Shown: piece by piece, positions 44,262-53,467 of the stretch
Position numbering within the stretch: position 1 is the stretch's first letter
Layout: each line of letters opens with the position of its first letter
DNA from: Verrucomicrobiota bacterium
GTDB lineage: Bacteria; Verrucomicrobiota; Verrucomicrobiia; Chthoniobacterales; Terrimicrobiaceae
Assembly (NCBI GenBank): GCA_026398255.1
Contig: JAPLTG010000013.1
Location: forward strand, 35,792 to 99,791
Direction: 5' to 3'
Length of the DNA: 64,000 nt
Translations under genes and position numbers: made by a program
Notes under the pieces: model-generated
Seen by the model: only the letters and a program-made list of their open reading frames with translations
The model's database searches: none
What the model was told of the DNA's origin: nothing

Positions 44262-45623
44262 TCACTTGCCAGGATGGGAGTCGAAATAGCGTTTTGTCTC
44301 GGAAGCCACCACTCCGCTGAGCAGGAGGAGGGCGATGATGTTCGGGATGGCCATGAGGCCGTTCATCATGTCGGAGAAATTCCAAACCACATCACTCTTC
44401 CAGACAGAACCCACAAAAACCAGCGCCACCCAAAGCAAGCGGTAAGGGAAAACGGCTCGGACCCCTGCAAGATATTCCACTGCTTTTTCGCCGTAATAGG
44501 ACCAGCCGAGGATCGTGGAAAAAACGAATGTGAACAGGCCGAGAACCAACACCGCGTCGCCGAAGAATCCGAGGTGGTGAAAGGCGGCATCGCACAATCC
44601 AGCCTTGGTCATCCCGGCCGTCTGCCAATCCCCGGAGGACACCAAAACCAAGCCAGTCATCGCGCACACCACCACCGTATCCCAAAAAGTTCCAGTGCTC
44701 GACACCAAAGCTTGGCGCACAGGATCCCGCGTCTGCGCGGCTGCGGCGACGATTGGCGCGCTGCCGAGACCGGACTCGTTCGAGAAAAGCCCGCGGGCAA
44801 TTCCATAGCGCATGGCTTCTGCGATCCCCGCGCCGACAAATCCTCCCACGGCGGCCTGGCCCGTAAAGGCGCTGGTAACGATGAGTTGGATTGTCGCGCC
44901 GAGTTTATCCCAATTGAAGGCCAGCAGGACGAGGCAACCGATCACATAAGCGGCCGCCATGAAGGGAACCAGCACGGTGCAAAATTTCGAAATCGACGAG
45001 ACACCGCCGAGGATCACGGCCGCTGTGATCACGGTAAGAAAAATCCCAACACCGACTTTGATTTGCCAGTCCTCAACCGCGAAGGGGATCAGGCCCTTCT
45101 TGGCCACCACCAAATCGGCGATGGCGTTGGACTGAACCATATTTCCGATGCCAAACGCCGCGATGGCGGTGAAGACGGCGAAAAGAATCCCCGCCCAGCG
45201 CGCTTTGAGGGCATTTTGCAAAACATACATCGCGCCGCCGCTCATCTGGCCATTGGCATTCACCGTCCGGTATTTCACGGCCAGCAAGGCCTCGCCGTAT
45301 TTTGTCGCGATTCCAAAAACTCCGGTGAGCCACATCCAAAGCACCGCCCCGGGCCCGCCAATAAGCACTGCGCCTGCCACGCCGTAGATATTTCCAGTTC
45401 CGATCGTCGCGGCGAGGGCGGTCGCCAGCGCGCCAAATTGGCTGATGTCGCCCGGCGAGCCTTCATCTTTCGTCACCGAAAGCCGGATCGCATGACCGAG
45501 ATGGCGTTGAATGAATCCTGTCCGCCAAGTGAGATAAAGGTGGGTTCCGAAAAGTAGAAAAACCAGCCAGGGCCCCCAAACGAGCGAAGCTGCTTGGGCA
45601 ATGAGGGTGTCGAGCGTTTGCAC
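44262..45623 (-). CDS. Alanine/glycine:cation symporter (AGCS family)
   Basis: A polytopic transporter of about 453 residues. ALAATIGTGNIYGVAGAVLIGG followed by WMWLTGVFGIATKYGEALLA, and RGLFSNESGLGSAPIVAAAA, are AGCS signatures. It imports alanine or glycine with sodium. GTG 45623 (MQTLDTLIAQA) was chosen because it places the first helix normally; a TTG at 45659 would add unlike residues. It is divergent from mrp. Confidence 0.92.
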   Translation of the reverse strand: MQTLDTLIAQAASLVWGPWLVFLLFGTHLYLTWRTGFIQRHLGHAIRLSVTKDEGSPGDISQFGALATALAATIGTGNIYGVAGAVLIGGPGAVLWMWLTGVFGIATKYGEALLAVKYRTVNANGQMSGGAMYVLQNALKARWAGILFAVFTAIAAFGIGNMVQSNAIADLVVAKKGLIPFAVEDWQIKVGVGIFLTVITAAVILGGVSSISKFCTVLVPFMAAAYVIGCLVLLAFNWDKLGATIQLIVTSAFTGQAAVGGFVGAGIAEAMRYGIARGLFSNESGLGSAPIVAAAAQTRDPVRQALVSSTGTFWDTVVVCAMTGLVLVSSGDWQTAGMTKAGLCDAAFHHLGFFGDAVLVLGLFTFVFSTILGWSYYGEKAVEYLAGVRAVFPYRLLWVALVFVGSVWKSDVVWNFSDMMNGLMAIPNIIALLLLSGVVASETKRYFDSHPGK

Positions 45624-45753
45624 GACACGAATGCAAGAGGGTTGGCGGGGAAGGAACAAGAACGAACTCGGTGAACCGAGCAGTCCCGATGCAAAGCCAT
45701 CGTCAGTTCCAACATTCTTGCTCGAGCGGCCTCGCCGTGCAGAATCTCAGGCC

Positions 45754-46800
45754 ATGTCATCGATCAATCAGGACTCCATCCGCCAGGCGCTGAGCGCCGT
45801 GAAATACCCAGGCTTCTCCCGCGACATCGTTTCGTTTGGTCTTCTGAGGGGGGCGACGGTCAACGATGCGGATATTGATGTCCAACTGGCGCTCTCAACC
45901 AACGACACGGCGATTGCAAAAAAAATCCAGTTCGATGCCGTGGCGGCGCTCAAGTCGATACCCGGTGTGGGCCGCGTGGAGGTGAAAATTGATATCCAGG
46001 CTCCCGCGACAGCACCCGCTGGTTCGGTCGGAGCCCAGCGCATTGAGGGCATTCGCCATGTCATTGCCGTGGCCAGTGGAAAGGGAGGCGTGGGAAAATC
46101 CACCGTGGCCGCGAACCTCGCTCTGGCTCTCGCCCGATCGGGGGCGAAGGTCGGCTTGTGCGATTGCGATATTTATGGGCCGAGCATCGCCTTGATGTTC
46201 GGTGGCACGAATGAGCGCCCCACCGCGGATGATGAAAATCGGATCATTCCGATCGAGCGCCATGGCGTGGCGGTGATGTCGATGGGGTATCTCTTGGATG
46301 ACGGTTCGCCCGCCGTTTTGCGCGGGCCGATGGTGACGCGATACACTCAGCAATTTCTGCGTCAGGTCGCATGGGGCGAGTTGGATTACCTCATTCTCGA
46401 TCTGCCGCCGGGCACTGGAGACATCCAGTTGACGATCGTTCAGACCGTCGCGCTCTCCGGAGCGTTGATTGTGACAACACCGCAGGAGGTCGCCTTGATT
46501 GACGCTCGGAAGGCGGTGGCGATGTTTGGAAAAACCAATGTCCCCATCCTCGGAATCGTGGAAAACATGAGTTACTTCCTGTGCCCGGGAGATGGCCAAC
46601 GCTACGACATTTTTGGAACGGGTGGGGGTGGTCGGGAGGCGGCCAAGCTGCAGGTGCCCTTGCTCGGCGAGGTGCCTATCGAGCCGTTGGTGCGACAATC
46701 CGGGGACACCGGACGTCCCGCTGTGGAGGCGCATCCGGAGAGCGCGGCGGCAGAAATTTTCCGGGGAATTGCTGAAAAAATCCAGCAAGCCGTGGCCTAA
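45754..46800 (+). CDS. mrp: Mrp/NBP35-type P-loop iron-sulfur carrier ATPase
   Basis: A 348-residue protein with a MIP18/DUF59-like N-terminal domain (residues 1-90), then deviant Walker A ASGKGGVGKSTVAANLALAL, LILDLPPGTGDIQL and VTTPQEVALIDARKAVAMF. It carries Fe-S clusters to apoproteins. The conserved CxxC after VENMSYF is altered: here the segment reads MSYFLCPGDGQRYDIFG with only the first Cys. A start at 45754 gives a normal family N-terminus. Confidence 0.92.
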   Translation: MSSINQDSIRQALSAVKYPGFSRDIVSFGLLRGATVNDADIDVQLALSTNDTAIAKKIQFDAVAALKSIPGVGRVEVKIDIQAPATAPAGSVGAQRIEGIRHVIAVASGKGGVGKSTVAANLALALARSGAKVGLCDCDIYGPSIALMFGGTNERPTADDENRIIPIERHGVAVMSMGYLLDDGSPAVLRGPMVTRYTQQFLRQVAWGELDYLILDLPPGTGDIQLTIVQTVALSGALIVTTPQEVALIDARKAVAMFGKTNVPILGIVENMSYFLCPGDGQRYDIFGTGGGGREAAKLQVPLLGEVPIEPLVRQSGDTGRPAVEAHPESAAAEIFRGIAEKIQQAVA

Positions 46801-46809
46801 GTGGCGCGG

Positions 46810-48543
46810 TTAATTTGACTCGGGTTGTCTCGCGACGGGGGCGGCGTGGGAGTCGAGCTTTTCGGTGATTGATTGGTTTTTCGGATCGAGCTGGATGGCT
46901 TTGTTCCAATACAGGACGGCGTCAGCGGTTTTTCCGAGTTTCCCATAAACATCGCCGATGTGGTCGAGAATGACGGGGTCGGGTTCCTGCATCAACTCAG
47001 AGGCGTGGAGGAGTTCGGTGAGTGATTCTTCATATCGACCTTGGCGGAAGTAAACCCATCCGAGGGTATCCAAATAGGCGCCGTTGCTGGGATCGAGTTC
47101 GAGGGCGCGACGGATGAGTTGCTCCGCCTCGGCGAGGTTTTCGCCCCGATCGGCCCACATGTAGGCGAGGTAATTGCAAGCCTCAGCCGAGCGCGCCGGG
47201 TCGAGCACGATGGATTTTTTTAAAAGTTCCGCCGCTTTCACAAAGTGGCCCGCCCGCTCGGCGGCTCCGCCGTAGCTCAGGAAAAAATCGCTATCCAATA
47301 AATCGGGATTCGAGTTGGCCGCAGTTACCAACGCGCGTTCGAAGGCCATCATCGACGCCGCATGGTTGCCGGTCTGGCTCAGTGTGATGGCCCTCAGAAC
47401 GCTAAAACCCGTAAGGTAGGGGAACTTCGTTTCGGCCTCGGTGGCGGCTTGGAGAGCACCGGCGAGATCACCGGCCCGGAGGCTGGTGCGAATGATTTCT
47501 TCGTGGCGGCGGGGGTCAATCGGGGCCAGCAGAAGCGCCTGACGCATGGACGCCGCTGCCCGCTCGAATTCTCCGCGAAGGAGGTGGATTTTGGAAAGTT
47601 GGTCGTAAGCTGCGAGGTTCACGGGATTCTCGGCGACAATCTTGGTGAGGAGTTCTGCCGCGCGGTCGTTCTGGCCAAGTTGCACGAGAGCTAGGGCGAG
47701 TTTTTCGCGGACACCATCGAGAGCCGGTTGGAGGGCGATGGACTTCTCGTAAAGATCCACGGCGCGCTGGAGTCGGCCGCACAAGGCGTGAAAATCTCCG
47801 GTGCGTGCGAGGATTTCCGGCTTGGAGACTCCAAGATTTTCGATGCGCTCGAGGAGTTCGGAAATTCTGGCCTCGGTCGCGGCGGAAGGGGAATGGCGGG
47901 AGCGGGCGATTTCGCGGAGACGCAGGTCGGCGATCGCCATGAGGAATTCCAATTTCTCGCTGTGGCGGCGCTCGGCACTCTGAAAGAGAGGCTCGATTTT
48001 ATGGGTCTGGCCGGCGGCGCGGTAGATTTCCCAGAGCAACTCGTAGCCGGCTTTGTTTTCGGGATCGAGTTGGACCGCGTCGAGGGCGTGTTTTTCGGCA
48101 AGCAGGGGTTTTTGCAGGTGGCGAAGATAAACGCCCGCGAGGGCCAGCGACGGGTTGGGGTCGCTCGGGGCCGCTTTCTTCGCGTCCTTCAGGATCGAGA
48201 TCGCCTCCGGAGTCTCGCTTCGGTGCAAGTGGTGTTGGGCCACATCGACGGCAAGCTCGGTGAATCCGGGGTCCAAATCCAACACGCGGCGCTTGGATTC
48301 CAGCGCGGCGTCGGGGCCGAATTCCTCCTCGAGAAAAATGGCTTGGAGGAAGCGTGCATGGGCTTCAGCGGTCTTCTCCGCCGAGGCTCGCAACTCGAAG
48401 GTGTCGGGGTCGGCGAATTCCTCGGGTCGCATCCAGTCCGCCTGCGAGGCCTGGGCGGGAGAAGCCCAAAGGCAAGCAGCGGCACCCGTCGCGACAAGCG
48501 CGGAGCCCGCAAACCGGCCAAACCATTTCCTCAGGAAATGCAT
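46810..48543 (-). CDS. Secreted TPR-repeat protein
   Basis: A 577-residue protein from ATG 48543 with a signal peptide (about 35 residues ending ASPAQASQA) and tandem TPR units over most of its length, for example PSDPNPSLALAGVYLRHLQ and LDPSNGAYLDTLGWVYFRQG. It probably scaffolds protein complexes in the periplasm or outer membrane. No enzymatic motif is seen. It converges on mrp with 9 nt between stops. Confidence 0.85.
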   Translation of the reverse strand: MHFLRKWFGRFAGSALVATGAAACLWASPAQASQADWMRPEEFADPDTFELRASAEKTAEAHARFLQAIFLEEEFGPDAALESKRRVLDLDPGFTELAVDVAQHHLHRSETPEAISILKDAKKAAPSDPNPSLALAGVYLRHLQKPLLAEKHALDAVQLDPENKAGYELLWEIYRAAGQTHKIEPLFQSAERRHSEKLEFLMAIADLRLREIARSRHSPSAATEARISELLERIENLGVSKPEILARTGDFHALCGRLQRAVDLYEKSIALQPALDGVREKLALALVQLGQNDRAAELLTKIVAENPVNLAAYDQLSKIHLLRGEFERAAASMRQALLLAPIDPRRHEEIIRTSLRAGDLAGALQAATEAETKFPYLTGFSVLRAITLSQTGNHAASMMAFERALVTAANSNPDLLDSDFFLSYGGAAERAGHFVKAAELLKKSIVLDPARSAEACNYLAYMWADRGENLAEAEQLIRRALELDPSNGAYLDTLGWVYFRQGRYEESLTELLHASELMQEPDPVILDHIGDVYGKLGKTADAVLYWNKAIQLDPKNQSITEKLDSHAAPVARQPESN

Positions 48544-48744
48544 CGGCTGGAAACTAACCGATTGGGTGATCTTTGCCACTTTTTGATAAATTCCTAACGA
48601 ATCAAAAGCATTCAGCGTGCCATTTTTCTATTGCCGGCGGAGGGCGTCGCGCTAGAGTGCTCGGCCCGGTCGAGACGGCGCTGGCGGGAATCCTTTCCGC
48701 TTCGGGCTGATTTGACCGGTAAAAAAACCAAAAAAACCCATTTT

Positions 48745-48819
48745 GCCAGGGTAGCTCAGCGGTAGAGCAGGGGACTCATAAGCCCTTGGTCGGGAGTTCG
48801 ATTCTCCCCTCTGGCACCA
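48745..48819 (+). tRNA. tRNA-Met (CAT anticodon; elongator or Ile2 not separable)
   Basis: Acceptor GCCAGGG with CTCTGGC, D-arm GCTCAGCGGTAGAGC, anticodon loop CTCATAA (CAT at 48777-48779), T-arm GGGAGTTCGATTCTCCC and encoded CCA. A possible promoter, TTGCCG-16-TAGAGT, lies at 48631-48658. Confidence 0.95.
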
Positions 48820-48827
48820 ACAATTCC

Positions 48828-49100
48828 ATGGCCAACATCAAATCTTCCGAAAAAAGCGCGCGCCAGAGCCTCAAGCGTCACGCTCTCAATGCTTCCGTGA
48901 TCACCTCGATCAAGTCGCGTCAGAAAAAACTTCGTGCCACTCTCACCGGGGGTGACGCTGCTGCTGCCAAAGAGCAATACAATGCTCTGACCTCGGCTCT
49001 CGACAAGGCAGCCAAGCGCGGAATCATCCACCGCAATGTGGCGAATCGCCGCAAGGGTCGTCTCGCGAAGGCGCTCATCGCTGCGAAAGCCGCGAAGTAA
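48828..49100 (+). CDS. rpsT: 30S ribosomal protein S20
   Basis: A 90-residue basic protein: MANIKSSEKSARQSLKRHAL, AKRGIIHRNVANRRKGRLAK. It binds 16S rRNA helices early in assembly. Its ATG is only 8 nt after the tRNA-Met CCA, with no Shine-Dalgarno, so release of the tRNA leaves an almost leaderless mRNA. It is followed by a strong terminator. Confidence 0.97.
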   Translation: MANIKSSEKSARQSLKRHALNASVITSIKSRQKKLRATLTGGDAAAAKEQYNALTSALDKAAKRGIIHRNVANRRKGRLAKALIAAKAAK

Positions 49101-49132
49101 ATTCTTCTGCCCGATCCGGGATTTTCCCGACC

Positions 49133-49166
49133 ACGGCGCCGACCACACGGCGGCGCCGTTTTTTTT
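49133..49166 (+). terminator. Intrinsic terminator of tRNA-Met/rpsT
   Basis: ACGGCGCC (49133-49140) and GGCGCCGT (49152-49159) followed by an eight-T run. Confidence 0.9.
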
Positions 49167-49203
49167 GCCGTGATGCTCCACGGCGCTTTTGCTTGATTCA
49201 GCG

Positions 49204-49962
49204 ATGGCTTCAAAGCCCAGGCGTTCCGCGAAAACCCGCTCTCTCTACACCTCGCTCACCGGGGTGGCTCCCGGCCATGTGCCGAAGAAGTGGGTGAAAT
49301 TCGTCGCCGGAGCGTTTCTTCTTCTTCCGGGCTGGGTGCTCACGCTGGCCTTTTTTGGCGCGTTGTTGGATAGCGCCGGGCACGGTGGATTTTGGAGAAG
49401 CGAGGAACTCGTTTGGTTCGGTGGCGGGGCTTTGCTCGGGGTGGTGGGATATTTTGCGGTGAAGCCGCTCGTGTGGCTGTATGTGATCGGCCACGAACTC
49501 ACTCATGCCCTTCTGGTGTGGTTTTATGGCGGGCGCGTGCACGATTTCCATGTCGCCAGCACCGGCGGGCACATCGTGACGGATAAAACCAATACGCTCA
49601 TCGTGCTGGCTCCGTATTTTATTCCATTCTACACGGTGCTCTGGATCGGTTCCTACACGACGGCGCGGGTGGTGTTCGACCTGCCTGGGCATCCGGGTTT
49701 GTTCCAGGGAGGAATTGGGGCCACTTGGGCCTTCCACATGGTTTTTACGATCGCGATGATCGTTCGCGGCCAGCCCGACCTCGAATACGGCGGAGTGTTT
49801 TTTTCCATCGTTCTGATCTATCTCCTGAATCTCGCCTTGATCTGCGTTCTGCTGGTTGCTCTGTCACCCGTTGCGGATTGGAGCGGTTTCGCTCGAGGGG
49901 TGCTCTGGAGTGCTCAGGAAGTGTCCGCCGAGATTTTCCGGTTGATCCAGCCGAGTCGCTGA
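49204..49962 (+). CDS. Membrane metallopeptidase-like protein (HExxH)
   Basis: A 252-residue protein with about six membrane helices. VIGHELTHALLVWFYGG carries an HExxH zinc motif in the membrane, as in M50-type site-2 proteases. A later acidic ligand is not obvious. It may act in regulated proteolysis or be an inactive relative. The start ATG 49204 gives a basic N-terminus before the first helix. Confidence 0.75.
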   Translation: MASKPRRSAKTRSLYTSLTGVAPGHVPKKWVKFVAGAFLLLPGWVLTLAFFGALLDSAGHGGFWRSEELVWFGGGALLGVVGYFAVKPLVWLYVIGHELTHALLVWFYGGRVHDFHVASTGGHIVTDKTNTLIVLAPYFIPFYTVLWIGSYTTARVVFDLPGHPGLFQGGIGATWAFHMVFTIAMIVRGQPDLEYGGVFFSIVLIYLLNLALICVLLVALSPVADWSGFARGVLWSAQEVSAEIFRLIQPSR

Positions 49963-50028
49963 GGATTTAAAAAACCATTGCATTATGGCGGGGGTGATCC
50001 ATTTTACCTGCCTTCCAATTCAACCAAC

Positions 50029-50259
50029 ATGGCAGACGCAGCAAACAAATATAGCGACAATGTTTCGGGCAAATTCTATGTCGATGACCAGTGCATCGAC
50101 TGTGATTTGTGCCGTGAAACCGCCCCCGCAAACTACAAACGCAATGACGACGGGGGGCACAGCTTTTTATTTAAGCAGCCCGAGACCCCCGAGGAAGAGG
50201 CCCTCTGCCAAGAGGCGATGGATGGCTGTCCCGTCGAGGCGATCGGCAACGACGGCTAG
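50029..50259 (+). CDS. Ferredoxin, single [4Fe-4S] type
   Basis: A 76-residue protein with FYVDDQCIDCDLCRETAP (three Cys) and a distal MDGCPVEAIG. It transfers electrons in the cytoplasm. The partner is unknown. ATG 50029 (MADAANKYSDN) is chosen over an upstream in-frame start in non-family sequence. A terminator follows. Confidence 0.9.
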   Translation: MADAANKYSDNVSGKFYVDDQCIDCDLCRETAPANYKRNDDGGHSFLFKQPETPEEEALCQEAMDGCPVEAIGNDG

Positions 50260-50278
50260 ATTTTAAAATTTTCCAATC

Positions 50279-50312
50279 GGCTCCCGTGCCTACAAGCCGG
50301 GAGCCTTTTTTT
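50279..50312 (+). terminator. Intrinsic terminator of ferredoxin abutting dciA start
   Basis: GGCTCCCG (50279-50286) and CGGGAGCC (50298-50305) with a seven-T run ending at 50312, one base before an ATG. The GGGAG within the stem could act as the ribosome binding site for the next gene. Confidence 0.85.
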
Positions 50313-50675
50313 ATGACCCCGGAAACCCTGAGAGCCCGAGTCCTCGCCGAGTGGCGTGGGTTGGAGGAGCCCTTCGAGCGGCGGGAACGCTGCGCTCCCG
50401 TGGGTGATATTTTGGAAAAACTCATGCCCCGTCTGGGCCTCGGCGAAAGGCTCGGAGAGGAGCAGATCAAACAGGCGTGGAGCGGAATCGTGGGGGATTT
50501 TCTGGCCAGCCATGCCTCGCCAGCGGGATTGAGCGGCGGGGTGCTCCGCATCCAAGTCCTCCAACCCAGCGTGCGCTACGAACTCGAGAGGAATTGGAAA
50601 AACGAAATCCTCGCAAAGTTGCAGGCGCGCTTCGGAAAAAAAACCATCCGCGAAATCAAGTTTCGGATTTCTTGA
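50313..50675 (+). CDS. dciA: DciA-like protein (DUF721)
   Basis: A protein of about 120 residues with EEQIKQAWSGIVGDFLASHA and GVLRIQVLQPSVRYELERN followed by the C-terminal GKKTIREIKFRIS, which is the DUF721/DciA pattern. DciA loads the replicative helicase DnaB in bacteria lacking DnaC. ATG 50313 has GGGAG 9 nt upstream within the terminator stem. An in-frame GTG at 50286 would translate through the hairpin and is less likely. Confidence 0.8.
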   Translation: MTPETLRARVLAEWRGLEEPFERRERCAPVGDILEKLMPRLGLGERLGEEQIKQAWSGIVGDFLASHASPAGLSGGVLRIQVLQPSVRYELERNWKNEILAKLQARFGKKTIREIKFRIS

Positions 50676-50727
50676 GGTAGCGGAAAGGGGCGTGGGAGGA
50701 TTTGGGTTTTGCGGGCGGTTTGGTTGC

Positions 50728-51828
50728 TCAGGATCCAAAGGCCAGCACGAGCCAGAAGAAAAAGACCAGTAGGTGCACAGCGCCTTGGAGGAGGTTCGTT
50801 CGGGTGCTGCCGAAAGTCAGGATCGACACGGCGAGCATCACGCAGAGGAGGATTGATTCTTGCGGACGTAGGCCGAGGTGAACCTCGTGGTTGAAGACTA
50901 GACCGATGGTCAGCACGGCGGGAACCGTGAGGGCGATGGTGGCGAGAACCGAACCGAGGAGGAGGTTGATCGAGCGCTGAAGTTGATTTTTCATCGCGGA
51001 CTTGATGGCGCTCAAGCCTTCCGGGGCGAGGATCAGCAAGGCCACGATCACACCAGACAGCGCGGAGGGGAGTTGGAGTTGCGAAGTGCCGAAATCCAGA
51101 ACCACGGCGAGTTTTTTGGAAAGAATGACGACCGGCAGAAGCGAGGCGATCAACAAGCCCAAGCTCACGGCCACGCCGTGCGACCCGTGGTGTTCCTCGT
51201 GGGCGGCGTCGGTGGAATCCTCGAAGAAATTGCGGTGCCGGACGGTCTGAATGATCAAGAAGAGGATGTAGAGCGAGACGCAAAGAAACGTCAAAACCAG
51301 CGATTCCCTGCGGGAAAAGGTGGGGCCGGCCGTAGCCACGGTGAATTCCGGCAGCACGAGGGCGAACACCGCGAGCGGGACGATCAGCGAAAGATAAGCC
51401 CCGGCCCCCTGGAGGTTGAACTCCTGTTGGTGGTGGCGCCAGGCTCCGAGCATCAGCGAAACACCGGCCAAGCCGCCGAGAACAATCATCACCACCGCAA
51501 ACATGGTATCTCGTGCGAGGACAGGGTTGTTTTTACCGGAAAGCATCACGGCGGAAACCATGCTCACCTCCATGCCGATGACGCTCAGAGTGAGGATGAG
51601 GGTGCCGAGTGGTTCGCCGAGTTTATGCGCGAGGGTGTCGGCGTGTCGGACGACGGAGAACGCACATCCGAGGATCGCCACCAACAGCCAGGCCAGAAAA
51701 ATCCCGGCTTCGGGGGCTGTCGAGATGCCGGTGATCCAACCGGAGCCAACCGTGGATAGGATGGCGAGGGAGATCCAACCGCCGAGGATGCCTTTTTCGC
51801 GAAGCAAAAACTTGAGGGCGCTCGGCAT
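50728..51828 (-). CDS. Ca2+/H+ antiporter (ChaA-like, CaCA family)
   Basis: A 366-residue protein with about ten helices. Acidic repeats GEPLGTLILTLSVIGMEVSM and LILAPEGLSAIKSAM match ChaA-type cation/proton exchangers. It expels Ca2+ or Na+/K+. A His-rich cytoplasmic loop (HEEHHGSHG) sits in the middle. Confidence 0.88.
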   Translation of the reverse strand: MPSALKFLLREKGILGGWISLAILSTVGSGWITGISTAPEAGIFLAWLLVAILGCAFSVVRHADTLAHKLGEPLGTLILTLSVIGMEVSMVSAVMLSGKNNPVLARDTMFAVVMIVLGGLAGVSLMLGAWRHHQQEFNLQGAGAYLSLIVPLAVFALVLPEFTVATAGPTFSRRESLVLTFLCVSLYILFLIIQTVRHRNFFEDSTDAAHEEHHGSHGVAVSLGLLIASLLPVVILSKKLAVVLDFGTSQLQLPSALSGVIVALLILAPEGLSAIKSAMKNQLQRSINLLLGSVLATIALTVPAVLTIGLVFNHEVHLGLRPQESILLCVMLAVSILTFGSTRTNLLQGAVHLLVFFFWLVLAFGS

Positions 51829-51841
51829 GGGTGAGGGGGGG

Positions 51842-53086
51842 CTAGGATTTCCAGTTCAGCGCGGTCAGGCGGCGGGCGACTTCATCGACATTGGCGCGGG
51901 AGTTGAAGGCGGAAATGCGGAAATAGCCTTCGCCGGCCGGCCCAAAGCCACTGCCGGGAGTGATCACGACATTGGCCTCTTGGAGCATTTTATCGAAGAC
52001 CGCCCAGCTATTCAGGTGCTTCGGAGCCTGCACCCAGATGTAGGGTGCGTTGACGCCGCCGAAGGTCGCGAGTCCACATTTCTCGGCGGCGGCACGGAGG
52101 ATGGCGGCGTTACCCATGTAATGCTCGATGAGTGCGGAGACCTGCTCCTTGCCAGAGGAAGAGTAGAGAGCTTCGGCGGCGCGCTGGGTGACATAGCCCA
52201 CGCCGTTGAACTTCGTGCTGAAGCGGCGGTTCCAGAGCGGGTGAAGCGGCTTTTTCTCCCCGGTAGAGGTCGTGCATTGGAGATCCTTTGGCAGAACGGT
52301 GAACGCACAGCGCACGCCGGTGAAACCGCCGTTTTTTGAAAAGCTGCGGAACTCGATCGCGCAACGGCGGGCACCGGGGATTTCGTAGATCGAATGGGGA
52401 ATCTCGGGGTCCTTGATGTAGGCCTCGTAGGCGGCGTCGAAAAGAATCACGGCGTCGTTCGCCAAGGCATACTCGACCCAGGCGGTCAGCTGCGCGCGGG
52501 TGGCCACGGTGCCGGTCGGATTGTTCGGATAGCAGAGGTAGATGAGATCGACTTTTTCCTGCGGGATGGCGGGAACGAAGCCATTGTCGGCATTGCAGGG
52601 TAGATAGACGAGCCCGCTGTAGAGGCCCTTGTCGTCGCCCTCGCCGGTGTGTCCGGCCATGACATTTGTATCCACATACACCGGATAAACGGGGTCCATC
52701 ACGGCGATGCGGTTGTGGTTGCCGAAGATGTCGAGGATGTTGCCGCAATCGCACTTCGATCCGTCGGAAACGAAAATCTCATCGTCCGCAACATCGAGGC
52801 CCTTGGCGCGGTAGTCGTTTTCCGCGATGGCGTGGCGGAGGAATTCGTAGCCTTGCTCCGGCCCGTAGCCTCGGAAGTTTTGCCGCTCACCCATTTCGTC
52901 CACGGCCTTGTGCATGGCCTCGCGCACGGCGACGGGGAGGGGTTCCGTCACATCACCGATACCACAACGGATGAGCCGCGCCGCGCCGTCAGGGTGCGAG
53001 TCGGTGAACGCCTTCACGCGTCGGTTGATTTCGGGAAAGAGGTAGCCTGCTTTGAGCTTGAGGTAATTCGAATTGAGATGAGCCAT
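51842..53086 (-). CDS. dapL: LL-diaminopimelate aminotransferase
   Basis: A 414-residue PLP enzyme: [55 protein letters not shown] and the PLP lysine block [15 protein letters not shown]. It makes LL-diaminopimelate from tetrahydrodipicolinate in one step, a route found in plants, Chlamydiae, Verrucomicrobia and some others. It replaces dapC/D/E. Confidence 0.96.
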   Translation of the reverse strand: MAHLNSNYLKLKAGYLFPEINRRVKAFTDSHPDGAARLIRCGIGDVTEPLPVAVREAMHKAVDEMGERQNFRGYGPEQGYEFLRHAIAENDYRAKGLDVADDEIFVSDGSKCDCGNILDIFGNHNRIAVMDPVYPVYVDTNVMAGHTGEGDDKGLYSGLVYLPCNADNGFVPAIPQEKVDLIYLCYPNNPTGTVATRAQLTAWVEYALANDAVILFDAAYEAYIKDPEIPHSIYEIPGARRCAIEFRSFSKNGGFTGVRCAFTVLPKDLQCTTSTGEKKPLHPLWNRRFSTKFNGVGYVTQRAAEALYSSSGKEQVSALIEHYMGNAAILRAAAEKCGLATFGGVNAPYIWVQAPKHLNSWAVFDKMLQEANVVITPGSGFGPAGEGYFRISAFNSRANVDEVARRLTALNWKS

Positions 53087-53197
53087 GGTCGAGCTGGGGA
53101 CTTAATCAAAGATCCCTGCCTCTTGCCAATCGCTCATCACTTGAAGTGCAAAAATCCCCTAACGGTCCACGCTGCCAGTGACAACGCGTCTTGGAAA

Positions 53198-53401
53198 TTA
53201 CGGCTTGGGGGAATGAGGCGCTTCGAGCAAAACCGCGCCTTTGAGCAATCGACAGAATTCCTTTTTCGTCACCTGCTGATGCGGGCCGTGACCGCTCAGG
53301 GGATCGGTCATGGTCTTGTATTGAACCTCCAGTCGGGCCAACTGCACGATGCGGTAATATTCGTTGCCCTTCTGCCAAATCTGATTCTGCTGAAGTTTCA
53401 T
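53198..53401 (-). CDS. Small uncharacterised protein (67 aa)
   Basis: Starts MKLQQNQIWQKGNEYYRIVQ at ATG 53401. It has a beta-rich start and a basic C-terminus (VTKKEFCRLLKGAVLLEAP), no signal or membrane segment, and an unknown family. The 53402-53467 in-frame upstream sequence looks non-coding. It lies downstream of the Cys-cluster gene in the same direction. Confidence 0.6.
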   Translation of the reverse strand: MKLQQNQIWQKGNEYYRIVQLARLEVQYKTMTDPLSGHGPHQQVTKKEFCRLLKGAVLLEAPHSPKP

Positions 53402-53467
53402 GATCTTCTCGTTATCCGGAGCGCGAGGCCCATGCGCCAACCTTTTCTCTGGAGAGGCTCGGGCCAC

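Noticed and set aside
44157..45557. 466-codon plus-strand frame
   Set aside because: Antisense to the AGCS symporter; no family features.
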